From the NCBI GenBank assembly GCA_022575985.1, contig JAKSXM010000002.1, positions 17,285,001 through 17,349,000 of the forward strand: DNA of 64,000 bases, read 5' to 3'. Source of the DNA: Anagrus nilaparvatae. Taxonomy: Eukaryota; Arthropoda; Insecta; Hymenoptera; Mymaridae. The notes under the pieces were generated by a model. That model ran no database searches, was not told the origin of the DNA, and saw only the letters and a program-made list of their open reading frames with translations. Both the position numbers and the translations under genes were made by a program. Below are positions 24,762 to 36,546 of this stretch, piece after piece (within the stretch, counting starts at the first letter, position 1; each line of letters opens with the position of its first letter).

Positions 24762-26183
24762 TTATTGCAAACTAGGATTTAAACTTTCTTCATTCAAAAA
24801 ATATTCATCTTTTACTGCACTTTCCAAGAAAATTTCATTGAATTTTTCACTCGAATCTGGTAAATCTTCATCTATAATTTCTTCTTTCATAACATAATTT
24901 ACGTTATCTTTTATTACATTATCCTTATATTCACAAACTTCAATGTGTTTTACAAGGGAATCTTTACATTTAAATGACTCCATACAATAATAACAATCAT
25001 AATCTTCATATTCATTAAATATGACTTCACATTGTTTTAATAATTGTTTAGTTTTTTTTTTACAATATTCACATTCATTTGATGTTTTTTTCTTATCTTG
25101 GAGATTTTTTTTCGAACTTTTAATTTTTTCTCCACATCTTTTACACTCAGTTATTGTTGTATGAAAACTTTTAACATGATATTTTAAACTTCTGTGACTT
25201 GCGAGAACTTTTCCACATATGTCACATGTAATAGTTGCTTTGCGTTCGGCAGTATGACATTTTATATGCTTAGTTAATATCCATACTTTAGAAAAAGATT
25301 TTCCGCAAGTTATGCAATTAAACTTCTTTTCTGTATGATACGCTTGTTTATGGTATTTAAGTTTATCTTTACGTTTAAAAGTGTTTCCGCATTCATCACA
25401 TTCAAAAATAATATTGTCGGTGGTATGACTTAATTTATGAGTTTTTAAATAGTCGCTACGAATAAAACGTTTATTACATATGTCGCACTTAAAAGGCTTT
25501 TCACCTGTATGCGTTCTAATATGGATTTCGAATGTACCTTTAGTTCGATAACCTTTTCCACAAATATCACATTGAAATTTCTTATCGCCTAAGCCACCAG
25601 AATGAATTTTTTTGTGACTATTTAATTGATATTTAAAGAAGAAACCTTTACCGCACACTTCACATTTGAAGGGTTGTTCACTCACGTGTCCACGTTTATG
25701 AGAATTATAGTTGTTTGTACTGTTAAAAGTTTTACCACATTCTTCACACTGGTACGGTCTTTCACCAGTATGAAGTCTTTTATGATCTTCTTTATGACTT
25801 AATTGAACAAAACCTTTTCCGCATATTTCACATTTATGTGGTTTTTCTCCAGTATGAGTTGTTTTATGATTTTTTAGATGTGATAACAATTTAAAACTTT
25901 TATCACATTGATCACATTTATAAGAGGATACATCTGAATGAACTAACTTATGTCTTGAATAATTACTTGATGCAGCAAAAGTTAATCCACATATTTTACA
26001 TTTGTAAGGCCTCTCACCTGTATGAATCCTCAAATGAATTATTAGATAATCTCGACGTTCAAAAGCCTTATTGCAAGTTTCACATTTATAAATTATTTCG
26101 TTTGACTGTACTTCCAAAGGCTTCTCCTCTTTCAAATTACTGGGGTCAAGAGAATTTTCCAAAGGATTATTCATGTTTTTCAT
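24762..26183 (-). CDS. C2H2 zinc-finger protein (473 aa)
   Basis: One coding exon. After a 30-residue acidic leader there are eleven C2H2 fingers from residue ~31 to ~345, with H/C linkers of the TGEKP/TGERP kind between most. Fingers 9 and 11 have one extra residue between the two histidines. Two isolated CxxC pairs follow (KRCGEK, CEYCKK) and then a twelfth finger of CxxC...H...C type near 400-425. The C-terminal 50 residues are acidic. The ATG at 26183 is preceded immediately by an in-frame TGA, and a splice acceptor (TTATTGCAG) sits at about 26221, so at least one non-coding 5' exon is expected. The probable role is sequence-specific DNA binding in the nucleus. The array is similar in style to the neighbouring genes at 18.8 and 37.5 kb, so these may be local duplicates, though finger sequences differ. 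Confidence 0.85.
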   Translation of the reverse strand: MKNMNNPLENSLDPSNLKEEKPLEVQSNEIIYKCETCNKAFERRDYLIIHLRIHTGERPYKCKICGLTFAASSNYSRHKLVHSDVSSYKCDQCDKSFKLLSHLKNHKTTHTGEKPHKCEICGKGFVQLSHKEDHKRLHTGERPYQCEECGKTFNSTNNYNSHKRGHVSEQPFKCEVCGKGFFFKYQLNSHKKIHSGGLGDKKFQCDICGKGYRTKGTFEIHIRTHTGEKPFKCDICNKRFIRSDYLKTHKLSHTTDNIIFECDECGNTFKRKDKLKYHKQAYHTEKKFNCITCGKSFSKVWILTKHIKCHTAERKATITCDICGKVLASHRSLKYHVKSFHTTITECKRCGEKIKSSKKNLQDKKKTSNECEYCKKKTKQLLKQCEVIFNEYEDYDCYYCMESFKCKDSLVKHIEVCEYKDNVIKDNVNYVMKEEIIDEDLPDSSEKFNEIFLESAVKDEYFLNEESLNPSLQ

Positions 26184-26220
26184 TCAATAAAGACTCAGCT
26201 TTTACACCATATTTATCCTG

Positions 26221-29092
26221 CAATAAATAATTTGCCCTTTTAAATAATTATAAAAACTGTTATAAAAATGAATAGTTAATAAATTTTAAAAATAATTTTT
26301 AAGCAAACAGTTTTCTATAATTTTTAGAATTTAAACACAGATTGAAAAGTAAACTATCAAATCTAAGATAAATTAAATTTAAAGATATTTTTATTTATCA
26401 TATCGCTGCATGCATTATTGAATGATTTTTAAGCTTATTGGGTTAATATGTAAATTTATTTTACAAAATACAGAAAGGTTTAACAATTAATTGTTTCTAT
26501 ACTGTTGCGGTGGCTGCAAAACTCATGCTACTAGTTCGTGACATATTTTATTTCTACAAGTTATTTACTCTTCAGGAGTTAAAAACTATTAATATTTTTT
26601 ACAGAATGATTTATGATTTTTAATATTTTCAAATTCTTTCATGATTTCAATTAGTTAAATTAATTTTGACCTCTAATTCTCCTTGAGTCAAAAAAATTAT
26701 TTTTTCTTTTAAAAGTTTATTTTTTCTTTTCAAAATCATAAATTCAAAGTTTTTAAGGAGTTAAGACCCCAATTGGAAATGATGACAGAACTGAATGAAA
26801 CAGAAAAATTATTAAAGCTAAACATTTTTAAAGTTGAATTGAACTTGGTTTTACCTTAATTTTTTTTTAATTATAAATAAAAATCGGCAGCTTAACGTTT
26901 CTGTTATGGAAATTTATATTTGGAGCTTACAAAAAGTATGATGATGATGAAAGGGAGATGAAACTAATTAAATATGATAAATAAATTGTCAAAGATTATA
27001 TTTCCAATTTATTTTATCTGAGTTACCACATTCAATCATTAATTATTCAGTGAAAACCAAGTTTTAGCAAGTACCATAACCTAAAATAACGACGCTTTTT
27101 CATAATTTATAAAATTAAAATAATTTTTTTTTGCAATAATAATACATAATAAACACATTTTTTAATATTTTTTAGACTAATTTTATTTTAAACTGCAAAT
27201 TATAAAAAAAATAGCGTTGCTAATGTAGATACTTGCTTTTTTTTCCAACTGGGGTCATAAGTCCTAAGAATATGTAAAGCAATGATAAACAAGGGCAGCA
27301 TACGTGAAACTAATATCCAATACCTCCTGTCCACATGCAGAAAATTTTAGGGACCAAAAAAAAATTGTACTTTGGATCGCAATCAAAAGAATGCAATGCA
27401 TAAACTGGGCTAATTTATCCCGATAATATTCCTTAGCCTTGCTGAACGTTTTTGAGCTGAAGTTAATTATTACATTTCCCGTAATTGTTCCTAAATAATT
27501 ATAAATATAAATTCAATTTTTTGGATTTTTAAAAAAGTTTTTATCAATACTGTCTGTTCGGATAAAATTAAGGAGTGAATAATTCTCGCTATGTTTTCTT
27601 TTTCTTTGTGTGCATCTCAATTCTTTGCTTGTAACAAACCTAATAATTAAGTATGCCAATAAAAACCTAGCCAAAAATTAATTGAATTATTTTCTATTCA
27701 AAAGATTTATTAATACTTTGATAATTATGATCGAAATCAACTATATTATTAAGTGGAATATATAAATTTTTGTTATCACTTTCATATCTGAAAAGATTTA
27801 CGTAATGTTATAAAATTTCTGCATTGCTTTAAGTTATCCATAAACAAATTACAAGTTAAAAATTTAAGATTGATGCCTATCTTTTTATATTTTGAACAAT
27901 GGAGAAATAATTTTTAGTAGAAAAAAAATTGAACAAAAATTTGGTAAACCAATTATAGTAAAAGTCCACACCAATCAATTTTCTGATAAGAAAATTTTAA
28001 AAAGTTGATATGAATCAACTACTTTTAAAAATATCAAAATCTATCACAAAAATTATTTCGTAGATTCGGGCAATTTTTTTTTTTAGTTAATTAGTTGTTA
28101 ATTTATATATTTTTAACTAGTAATTAGTTATTGCTAATATTTACTGTATTTTATTTAATTATTTGTACAAAAATTTGACTTTACAATTTTACTGTATAAA
28201 CTTTTAGTTTTTACTCTAAAACTGTATTTTACTAATTTTTAAATCAATATGAAAAATCAAATATATTGTTCAAAATGACGTCAAAATTGATTGATTTAAA
28301 AATTAAAAATTACACAAAAATGATAATGTAATGCTTAAATAACTAATTTACTTACGTGATTATGGTAATAGTAATTATAATTAATTAATAATAAACACTT
28401 AAATATAATTCAAAAAAATTTTATTTTATTAATAAAAAATGTAAAAATTAATTTAACAAAAAATTACAAATTATATTTCAAATATAATACAAAAAATTTT
28501 ATTGCAAAATATTAAAAATAATCAAATTCATTACTAAATTTAAAGTAACTTTAAAATGTACAATTGTATAAATTGATTAAAAAATATGAATTATCTTTAA
28601 AGTTACATTAAATGAAGTGTTACATACAATAATGGAATGAAAAAAGTATGCCCAATTGGAAATAGTTTATTAAACAACTGGTAAATTTATGGCACTAACA
28701 TTGTCACAAACACTAACATTAACATTGTTCGTGTCTATTGCGAGGTTAAAAAATTACATTTTATAGTTTTTGATATATATTTTACTTTTTCTATTTTTTT
28801 TTTTCTTAAAATATATTTTATTTTTAAGCAGCGATACAAAATAAGGCTTGTTTTGTAATTAAACGTATTTAGCTTGCGTTTAGGAAATTAGTCTTTAGGA
28901 TTTGTTTTCATTTTCTTTTTCTTAATGTCCGGGACACGAAGTGCTCGTAAAATTTTTTAATAATAGCATATAATTCAAAACTTTAGCATTTAATTAACCC
29001 ATTGTGATTGAATAAAATTTAATTTAATTTATTTTAATTGCACATATAACAAATAGTTATAATATGATGTAAAAAATATTTTAATATATATA
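26221..29092. other. AT-rich intergenic region, nothing recognised
   Basis: About 2.9 kb of very AT-rich sequence containing the upstream intron or promoter of the zinc-finger gene at its left end. I see no coding exon, RNA gene or clear transposon boundary. Confidence 0.4.
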
Positions 29093-29096
29093 TATA

Positions 29097-29213
29097 GGGT
29101 AGATGCACCAGTGAATGACCGGCGCCAGTGAATGACCAATACCATGTATTTCTTATGGAAAACGAGTAGTCATTTACTAGATTGTAACCGGTCATTCACT
29201 GGTGAATCTACCC
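29097..29213. mobile_element. 117-bp MITE flanked by TA repeats
   Basis: Inverted ends GGGTAGATGCACCAGTGAAT / mirror, with a tandem-like internal copy GCCAGTGAATGACC, sit within a TATATA tract. TA-rich flanks suggest a Tc1/mariner-type target, but the duplication cannot be read cleanly in such simple sequence. Confidence 0.65.
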
Positions 29214-29239
29214 GTATATATATTGTATTTTAGGGAAAG

Positions 29240-30921
29240 GTGGTTCTTTTGTTCATAAATACATCGAGTATAATGGATAAAATATATTTCAAATCAGGGA
29301 GTAGATGTCGATTGTCAGACACGACTTGTTTCGATATGGAAGGTGGATACTCTTTCTGGAGTGCTCTGTCCGAAAATCGACGCTCCGTGGATAAGTACTG
29401 CTTCATTTACGAAGACAAATCCACAAAAACTACTGATAAAACAATGGTAGAAATACCAACGGTGTATACTTAAGAAAGTAAGGAAATCACGTACGTCCTT
29501 ACTGGAATAGTTTTGGGATACCCATTACCTGAAAATCTAATACGGTACAAAATTTAAATTTATTTTTATACGTTAATAATGAATGACTCAGTTGCATTTT
29601 GATGCGGTCCTTCAACGCTATAATTTAGATAGAGAAACAATTAAAAATTCTCTTGCAGTAGCAGCTTTTGCCCATGATGAGTATGTTTATCATCTCATAG
29701 AAATACTATTAATTCAACAATAATTTTATTAAACCAATTACAATTTTATTGAATGAATAGGATATTTTACTAATTCAATAGAATATTTCATTGCTCTATT
29801 TCAATTGCAGATTTTATTAAATTAATAGCATATTTTTCTCAATGTGGGAAACCCCCAAATATATGGCGGTGGTAAGCGGTAAAGTGATTCGTGTTATGAA
29901 GTGTTTGCCAATAAAAGTCACTATCAAGCATGGTGTTGTGGCGACGAATGTGATGAGGAATTTTAATAAATTAACATAGAAAATAACATCTCCGCACAAA
30001 ATACCCGAACTTCTTGGATCTGTTAATTTAATTAGTTTTGCAAAAATGAAGACGTAAGTAACACTAGTCCAAGACGTCAGTTAAAGGATGTTTTAATACA
30101 ACAGGTTCTGGACAATATCTTAACTAGTCAAAATCAATATGACTTTTTCAAGGCTCTAGCTCTAGATTTATCAAGTACGTGGATTGATGGAGAAATTCAA
30201 CTAGCAACTTTAACTACTAATAATCCTTTAGAACGTGTTTTTCGAGTCTTTTCAGTGTTTTAATGGTATTGTTATTTTCCAATTTCAGCACGTGATAATT
30301 CTGCTAAATTTTTATGGATACTATTTTCAGCATCAGAGGTATTAAGTGATAATAAAACACAGAAATAGTTAGATTTTGTTTTTGTTTAGGAATGAAGAAA
30401 AAGATTTAATGTTTGATTATTATTCAAAAGAGGAGTTTTTAAAAGGAACTATGACATATCCAATTTTATATAGTAACCCAAACCAACGACATGCTCTATT
30501 TCAATTATTTCATGATAATATAACCATTAATGTTGGTCATATTGTAGACACTAAGAATAATCAGATGATACAAACGCCGAGAATGAGTAATGTTAGACGA
30601 GTTTACCAACCATATAATCAACTTTCAGCTATTTCTAATCAAACGTCAGATAGTCATAATCCAAATCAATTCGCTGATAAATTATAACGGATAAAGACTT
30701 TAATGATTAGTATACAAAATTTCTGTGGTGTTTGTCAGAGTCATAGTGCTAAAGTTTTATTTGAAGTTGAGAACGGTAGTTGGAGTGCGGTAACGATGCA
30801 AAGATTTTTCGAAATGCTGCCTTTTGAATTGCCGATTTTTCTATTTTTAACTTTAAGAGGCGCTCCAAGTATTCAAGCTATTAAACCTCCTGATGTTAAT
30901 ATTCAATCAAAGAGCTTATAG
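29240..30921 (+). pseudogene. Degenerate coding region of unknown type, upstream part of transposon cluster
   Basis: Several open stretches lie on the plus strand (29240-29473, 30070-30260, 30376-30687, 30703-30921) with codon-like composition but separated by stops and shifts. Peptides include CFDMEGGYSFWSAL, KALALDLSSTWIDGE, NQRHALFQLFHDNITINVGH and a cysteine pair GVCQSH. I do not recognise a family. Position directly before a transposase remnant and a helicase remnant suggests the decayed 5' part of a large mobile element, or captured host sequence. Confidence 0.35.
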
Positions 30922-31086
30922 TAATAAAATACACAATGTTAAAGCAAAAGAATCTAGGAGAGAGAAATTGATCTTGCGAAGTTATTAAACATTCTTATAA
31001 TTAATTTAAATGGCATCTTTGCCCTCAGTAAAAATAAATCCTATAGTTGCTAAGAAACAATTTTTGAATTAATAGAAATAGAAGAG

Positions 31087-31661
31087 TTTTTTAACTTCAG
31101 CTTTGATCATGATTACAATTCTGATAGCCGACTTTACTGAAGTGAATACAAGGAAAGTGTAGTTTTTTACATTTTACAAAACGATTCGTCATGATATGAA
31201 TGCACATAAGAATAAAAAATGTGAAGAATGCTTGAACGCATTGATAGGCAATAAACCTTACATGCTTCAAACAAGAAAAGATGTTGGTATCGGGAAAAAT
31301 TTGTCTAATTACCCCATGTGAGGACGTAGTTTGGCTTTGCGCAATTGCAGAGAAGGTAATAAGGATCGCTCCGAATAAATGGTTAAGAAAAACCGACACT
31401 AATTTTTGTTTAAAATTGAAAACAAAACAAAGTATGCCAAGCAATTTATTTGAACAAGTTACCGAATTGGATTTTCTAGACCTTCATTTTGAAGCTGCCC
31501 ACAGGAGACAGCTTATTAATAATATTTTTGAAATATTTTTTACTTTAAAATTAAATCATAAAATTAGTAGCTTTGAAGAACAAAATAATAGAATAAGGCA
31601 TTTGATTAATAAGATGACTTTTTTGGCATCTTATAATCAACTAAAGTTTAAAACCGTATAA
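31087..31661 (+). pseudogene. Remnant of P-element/THAP9-type transposase C-terminal part
   Basis: Three-frame reading gives KTIRHDMNAHKNKKCEECL, then after a shift GKICLITPCEDVVWLCAIAE, then a helical tail FLDLHFEAAHRRQLINNIFE. A CxxC pair followed by a 'grgGLI.PSeDVv.vc..aEk' segment is, to my recollection, the pattern near the C-terminus of P-type (THAP9-like) transposases. Stops and at least one frameshift break it. The best-preserved piece is 31281-31661. The family call rests on this motif alone. Confidence 0.4.
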
Positions 31662-31829
31662 TTATGTCCACAGTCCAATCATAAACACACAAATCTAGTA
31701 AATCTGTTTCGACCAATTAACACGCGTAAGTAATAGGTAACCGAAGTATAGCGTTGGTTGCTTCCACCGTCGTGGCTAAACGCCATTCTCTTTGGAGAGG
31801 CATTGTGATAATATTATTGAAGATATTTT

Positions 31830-33350
31830 AGAAACCGTGACTAAAGAAGCAGAAAACGCCATGAGAGATTTTAACTAATTAGTTGAGATTCAAAATAAGG
31901 AAGACGACAGTGACGATGAAAAATTTTACAATTCGATGAATGTTGATCAAAAAGGGTTGTGGATAAAGTGATGAACGCGATGGAAGATACAAACACAGTA
32001 TGCAGAATGTTTCAGGAGGAGCCGGAACAGGGAAAAGTGTTATAATTAAGATTTTACGTCATTTGATAAAACAAAAATTTAATAATGTTGTATTAGTCAT
32101 CGCACCAACTAGAATAACTGCATTCAATATGGGTGGGCATACCATGCATAGAATTTTCTTAGTACCCTTAGAACAAGGAAAAAAATTGCTAAATATTTTC
32201 CCTTATCGGATTCTGCCTTAAAACATCTTAGAAATGAATTAAATGTTAATTAATTATTAATTATCGTTGATGAAGTTTCGATGATTTCTAACGTTTATTT
32301 TATGTACATGCATCTTCGTTTGACTGAAATATTTAATACTTTTAACAGTGAAAATAGCTATGATAAAAAACATATATCACTTTTTGGTGACCAAATTCAA
32401 TTATTGCTTCAATTACCATCAGTAGGCGCACCTCTTGTATTTATGAAAATGGATCAAGAGTTATTTAATAAAACTAATCAATTCATGGGGTTCTTTTGAT
32501 TTATGATCTTTATTCGAATATGATGAACTGACCATAAATATGCGACAAAGAGGCGATGATTCGTATAGAAATATTTTGCAAAATTAGAGAATAGGTAATA
32601 TTACAAAAGAAGATACTGATATATTGTTAACTCGATTAATCCCCTTTTCATTTTTCCATATAAAAGAAAAATTAAAAGAAGTCTGCGATACCTTAGGAAA
32701 TTTACCAAATGATACACTATGTTTACTTGCTACAAATGAAATGTGTATATCTTTAAATATATCTGTGTTAGAAAGAATTGTTTCAGTAGAAATTTTACTA
32801 AAAGCCAAGGATAATGTTAAATCTGCCAAGTCACATTTAAAAATTCAAGCTTTTAAAATGTTAAAAAACATTGAAGATGACATCTCTCGAACAGCAAATC
32901 CTGCTGTTTGCTTCTGTTATAAAATAAAAATTGGCGCACTAATAATGATAAGAAGAAATATTGATATTTCTTTTGGACTGGTTAACGGAGCTTTTGGCAA
33001 AATAGTATCCATTTCAAAAGATTTGTTTGATGAAACTGAAATTGTTAATATTGAAATTTATGGAAAAGTGTATTCAATTAAAAGAGAACCTATAGCTATT
33101 AATTTGGCAGAAGGAATCAATATTTCAAGAGAACAATTTCCAACGATTTTCTATTGATTTTAAGTTACGCTATCACCGTACATAAAAGCCAAGGATTAAG
33201 TTTAAAAAATGTTTTAATTGATGCAGGTAATCATAATTTTGATTATGGCCAAATATATGTTGCATTAACTCGAATAACGAGCCTGAAAGGTCTACACTTA
33301 ATTAACTATGATCCCCATAGAGTAAAATGTAATAATCGTACTGTTGCACA
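31830..33350 (+). pseudogene. Broken Pif1-type helicase (mobile-element type)
   Basis: Fragments in order show helicase motifs: Walker A GGAGTGKS with APTRITAFNMGGHTMHRIF downstream (32000-32160); Walker B region LIIVDEVSMISN (about 32255-32290, crossing a stop); HLRLTEIF and FGDQIQLLLQLPSVGAPLVF (32281-32440); INMRQRGDDSYRNIL (about 32530); a long middle part (32624-33157); and the C-terminal motif AITVHKSQGLSLKN...YVALTRI (33154-33290). Such Pif1-like ATPases occur in Helitrons and other self-replicating mobile DNA; they unwind DNA 5' to 3'. I find no Rep/HUH nuclease upstream, so Helitron membership is not shown. At least four stops or shifts make it inactive. Confidence 0.7.
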
Positions 33351-34061
33351 ATATAATTTTTTTTTTATTTTGAATTTTGATCTTAAAAATTTTCAAATAA
33401 ATTTTTTTTTAAATTTAAAACATTTTCTTTTTTTGTACTGTGTGCATTGCAAGATAGTTTTGGAAAAAGCTACAAGTTTTTCACAAGGTACGTACTTCTT
33501 AAAAATTTGAAAATTATATCATGTTTGCATAGATACATAAAAAGTCTTAATTATTGAAGATGTATGCAGTGTGAATTTAAGTAAGTTCAATAAAATTTAT
33601 ACTTTTGTCCTACATAATTCGGCAAGTTATCAAAAGAAATTCTCAAAACATGTCTATTCTTTAACTAATTTGCATTTTATTACTCATTCATCAATTATTG
33701 AATAATATACTTTATTATTTTTTTTTTTACAGAAGTATATTATTTTTTTTTTTTGGCTAGTTATAAAAAAATTTTATTGCTCCATTTTTGTAGTATAAAT
33801 TTCAATTCAAAAAAAATATTCATAAATAAATTATATTATTAAATTGGAAAGTTTTATGATTAGCATTGATTTTTGCTTTTATTATCCATTTATACTTTAT
33901 TTAAAATATTTAATTTTTTTAATTTATTTTTGGCCATCTGCTGATTGTAAAAATTGGATGAAATTATTATTTTGGAATATTATACTTGATCAGTTTCTTT
34001 AGAGACACCTAAGTCTTTAGTTGTGCTTAAAATAGTGTAATACACACTTTAAATTTTTATC

Positions 34062-35405
34062 ATGGATTATAATGTTCAAGAGTGTGCCAACATGCTTATT
34101 TGTTATGGTGAAGCTGGGCGTTCTATTCGTCGTGCTGTACGCGTATATCGTGAACGCCATCCTAGAGCAAGGCATCCAGGTTACAATGTAATAAGAAATC
34201 TTATTGCTCGCACTTTTTTTGGAGAAATACTGCCACGCCGGGGTCGTCAAGGAGGACGACCAAGAATTTTGAGGGTAGAATTGGAAGAACTCATTATTGA
34301 CGATTTTAGAAACAATGGTCGCTTAAAATTGCGAGCAGCAGCTAGAAGATATGGTATCAGTAAGGAAGCTGTTCGCACAATCTTGAGGCGCAATGGCTTA
34401 CGAGTTTTTCGAGATAGAAGAGTTCAACAACTTCTGCTCCGTGATCGCGAACCTAGAATGAACTTTTGCCGAGGGCTTCTTGCGCAACTTTGGTGGGCAG
34501 AAAATATTCCTCGATTAATACCAATATTAAATTTAATTTTATTTACTGATGAAGCTATTATTACACCAAATGGAGCTTATAATACTCGGAATCATGTTTA
34601 TTGGGCAAAATACAACCCGCATTTAACACGAGCTACAAAATTTCAATTTATATGTGTGGGCAGGCATGATAGGAAATAAAGTGGTAAAGTATACTTTTAA
34701 TAATATGTGTATTTTAATTTGATTTTTTTTACCATAAAATTGCAAATATTAAATATTGTAGAATACTATAAGTTCTACAGTATAATTGAAAATTTTATGC
34801 CATAAAAAAAATTTCTATTTTTATTTCTTAACACAAAAAATGTTAAAATTTTTTGTTTGTTACTGCCAGATAGGACCTGTAATATTGCAAGAATGAATGC
34901 AATGTATTACGCCGATTTCTTGGAAAATATTCTTCCCGGCTTACTCAAAGATATTCCTCTAAATATTAGAAGAAGAATGATATTTATGCAAGATGGCGCT
35001 ATACCGCATTTTGCCATAAGAGTAAGAGCTATTTTAGATCGAATGTTTCCAGATAGATAGATCGGAAGAGGTGGGCCTATTGCATGGCCAGCTAGAAGTC
35101 CAGATCTTACTCCACTAGACTATTATCTTTGGGGTTACCTGAAGGAATTAATGAACCTTCATGAAATTCAAACACCCCAGAGAGCAATAGAACTTATAGA
35201 GAGAGCTTTTAACACGATAAGACCACAGGACGCTGAAAGAGCAATACAAAACATACGTATCCGGGCTGAAGCTTGCCTTAGAGCAAATGGGGGCCATTTT
35301 GAGCAAAATTTAGACCACAGAAATAGAGACGAAAACGATTATAATGAACTAAGACAGAATTTCATACAACAATACAATGAAGAACAACGCCAATTTTTAA
35401 GATAA
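34062..35405 (+). pseudogene. Broken mariner-like transposase with N-terminal DUF4817-type HTH
   Basis: The N-terminal part (34062-34679) has the helix-turn-helix beginning NVQECANMLICYGEAGRS, typical of DUF4817 proteins, a basic linker, and a second HTH (LKLRAAARRYGISKEAVRTI). The first catalytic Asp lies in LFTDEAI. The second lies in FMQDGAIPHF (about 34985) and the third in SPDLTPLDYYLWGYLK (about 35100-35145), giving a DD34D-like arrangement. Damage is visible. Near 34645 the frame shifts, so that the expected WAGMIGNKV is read in another frame. Bases ~34681-34855 are an AT-rich, non-matching insertion or intron-like piece. A TAG at 35058-35060 replaces what is usually Trp in this family. 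The enzyme would cut and paste the flanking inverted repeats; this copy should be inactive. Confidence 0.8.
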
Positions 35406-35450
35406 ATATTTATTTTTCTCATTTTAATATTTATTACAAAAAAATATTTT

Positions 35451-35938
35451 TTTTACACGTTTAATTAAACTTGGCTTTATTCATAAAAAAAAATAAGTGT
35501 AAAGAACGCGTTTAAAAACCAGATAGATAGTGGGGGTATAAAAACAGAATAATTGAAAGTATAAATCCAACAGGCATTTTAGAGGCACTTTTTTTAACAG
35601 CTAGCTGTTAAAAAAAGTGCTACCTGTGAAAAAAAGTAAAAATCATAGTGAAAATTCTTTCTAATATAGACACGCCTTTCAAATCATCCTAAAAAAATAT
35701 TCGTCAGGTGGGAGATTGGTTTAAGGGGAATCGTCTTACGTAAGTGCGTGACCCATTTAGAATAAAAAAGAATTTCTTTCAAAATACATGCAGTAACAGG
35801 TTTAATTTTTATGTGTTTTTAATTTTAGTACTTCCTAAATATTAGAAATATTATTTACATTCAATCATCTCATTTTTAAACGTGTTTTTACACTTATTTT
35901 TATTTGAAGGATAAAGCCTTAATTAAACTTGTAAAAAA
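35451..35938. mobile_element. ~490-bp inverted-repeat element nested in the mariner element
   Basis: The arms at 35451-35514 and 35876-35938 mirror one another (TTTAATTAAACTTGGCTTTA and AATAAGTGTAAA are recognisable on both sides). Inside is a tight perfect hairpin GGCACTTTTTTTAACAGCTA plus its complement at 35582-35622. There is no coding sequence. Confidence 0.55.
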
Positions 35939-35959
35939 AAGTTGTGTATATAACTCGAA

Positions 35960-36160
35960 TATAAAATGGTCTTTCAAAATATGACTCTTTGATAAAACGA
36001 GAGACAAAGAGAGGCGAAGGTTCTGAATGGAGAAATAAAAACATAGTTAAAGCTGCTGCTTCGCAGCAGCTCTAACTATCTTTTCATTTCTCCATCCAGA
36101 ACTCCACCTCTGTTCCCCACTCGTTTCATCAAAAACCCATGTTTAAAATACCTTTTTATA
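35960..36160. mobile_element. ~200-bp TA-flanked hairpin MITE
   Basis: The two halves are inverted along their whole length. The centre is a near-perfect hairpin with GCTGCTGCTTCGCAGCAGC at about 36051-36070, extended by AACTAT, TGGAGAAAT and AAACGAG blocks on each side. The outer ends read TATAAAA...TTTTATA. It looks like a Tc1/mariner-type MITE. Confidence 0.65.
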
Positions 36161-36546
36161 TTCTAGATATATAAATAACCATTGTCTACATTATAAGGTA
36201 AATAAAGGCACAATTGTAAAAATAAAAAAAAATTTAAGTTTATTTTTTAAAAAAATAAAAAAAAATTTAAGCTATAAACAAAGAAAATTTTACAATTTGA
36301 AAAAAAAATTGAAAATTTCCAAGATCAAAATGTGAAAATAAAAAAAAAAAATATGATGTACATATTTTATTTATTATTATTTTAAAATCAGGTGTAAAAA
36401 AAAAGAAATAAGAAATAATATTCTTATTCTAAGGACTGTAAAAAAAAAATAATAAAGTATATTATTCAATAATTGATGAATGAGTAATAAAATGCAAATT
36501 AGTTAAAGAATAGACATGTTTTGAGAATTTTTTTTGATAACTTGCC

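Larger units (their letters stand above)
33621..36546 (+). mobile_element. 2.9-kb Tc1/mariner-superfamily element with long inverted repeats
   Basis: Terminal inverted repeats of about 111 bases (33621-33732 and 36436-36546) begin GGCAAGTTATCAAAA and differ at only a few positions. They enclose a broken DDE transposase (34062-35405) and, in the right half, further nested inverted-repeat elements. No clear TA duplication is visible outside the ends. Near-identity of the repeats suggests fairly recent movement even though the transposase is now defective. Confidence 0.7.

Noticed and set aside
31830..33350. Host PIF1 helicase gene
   Set aside because: The motifs are those of Pif1, but the frame is broken several times and the neighbours are transposon remnants; a working host gene would be intact.
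29240..33350. Helitron
   Set aside because: Only the helicase half is visible. I found no Rep/HUH motif and no TC...CTRR-type ends, so the label is not supported.
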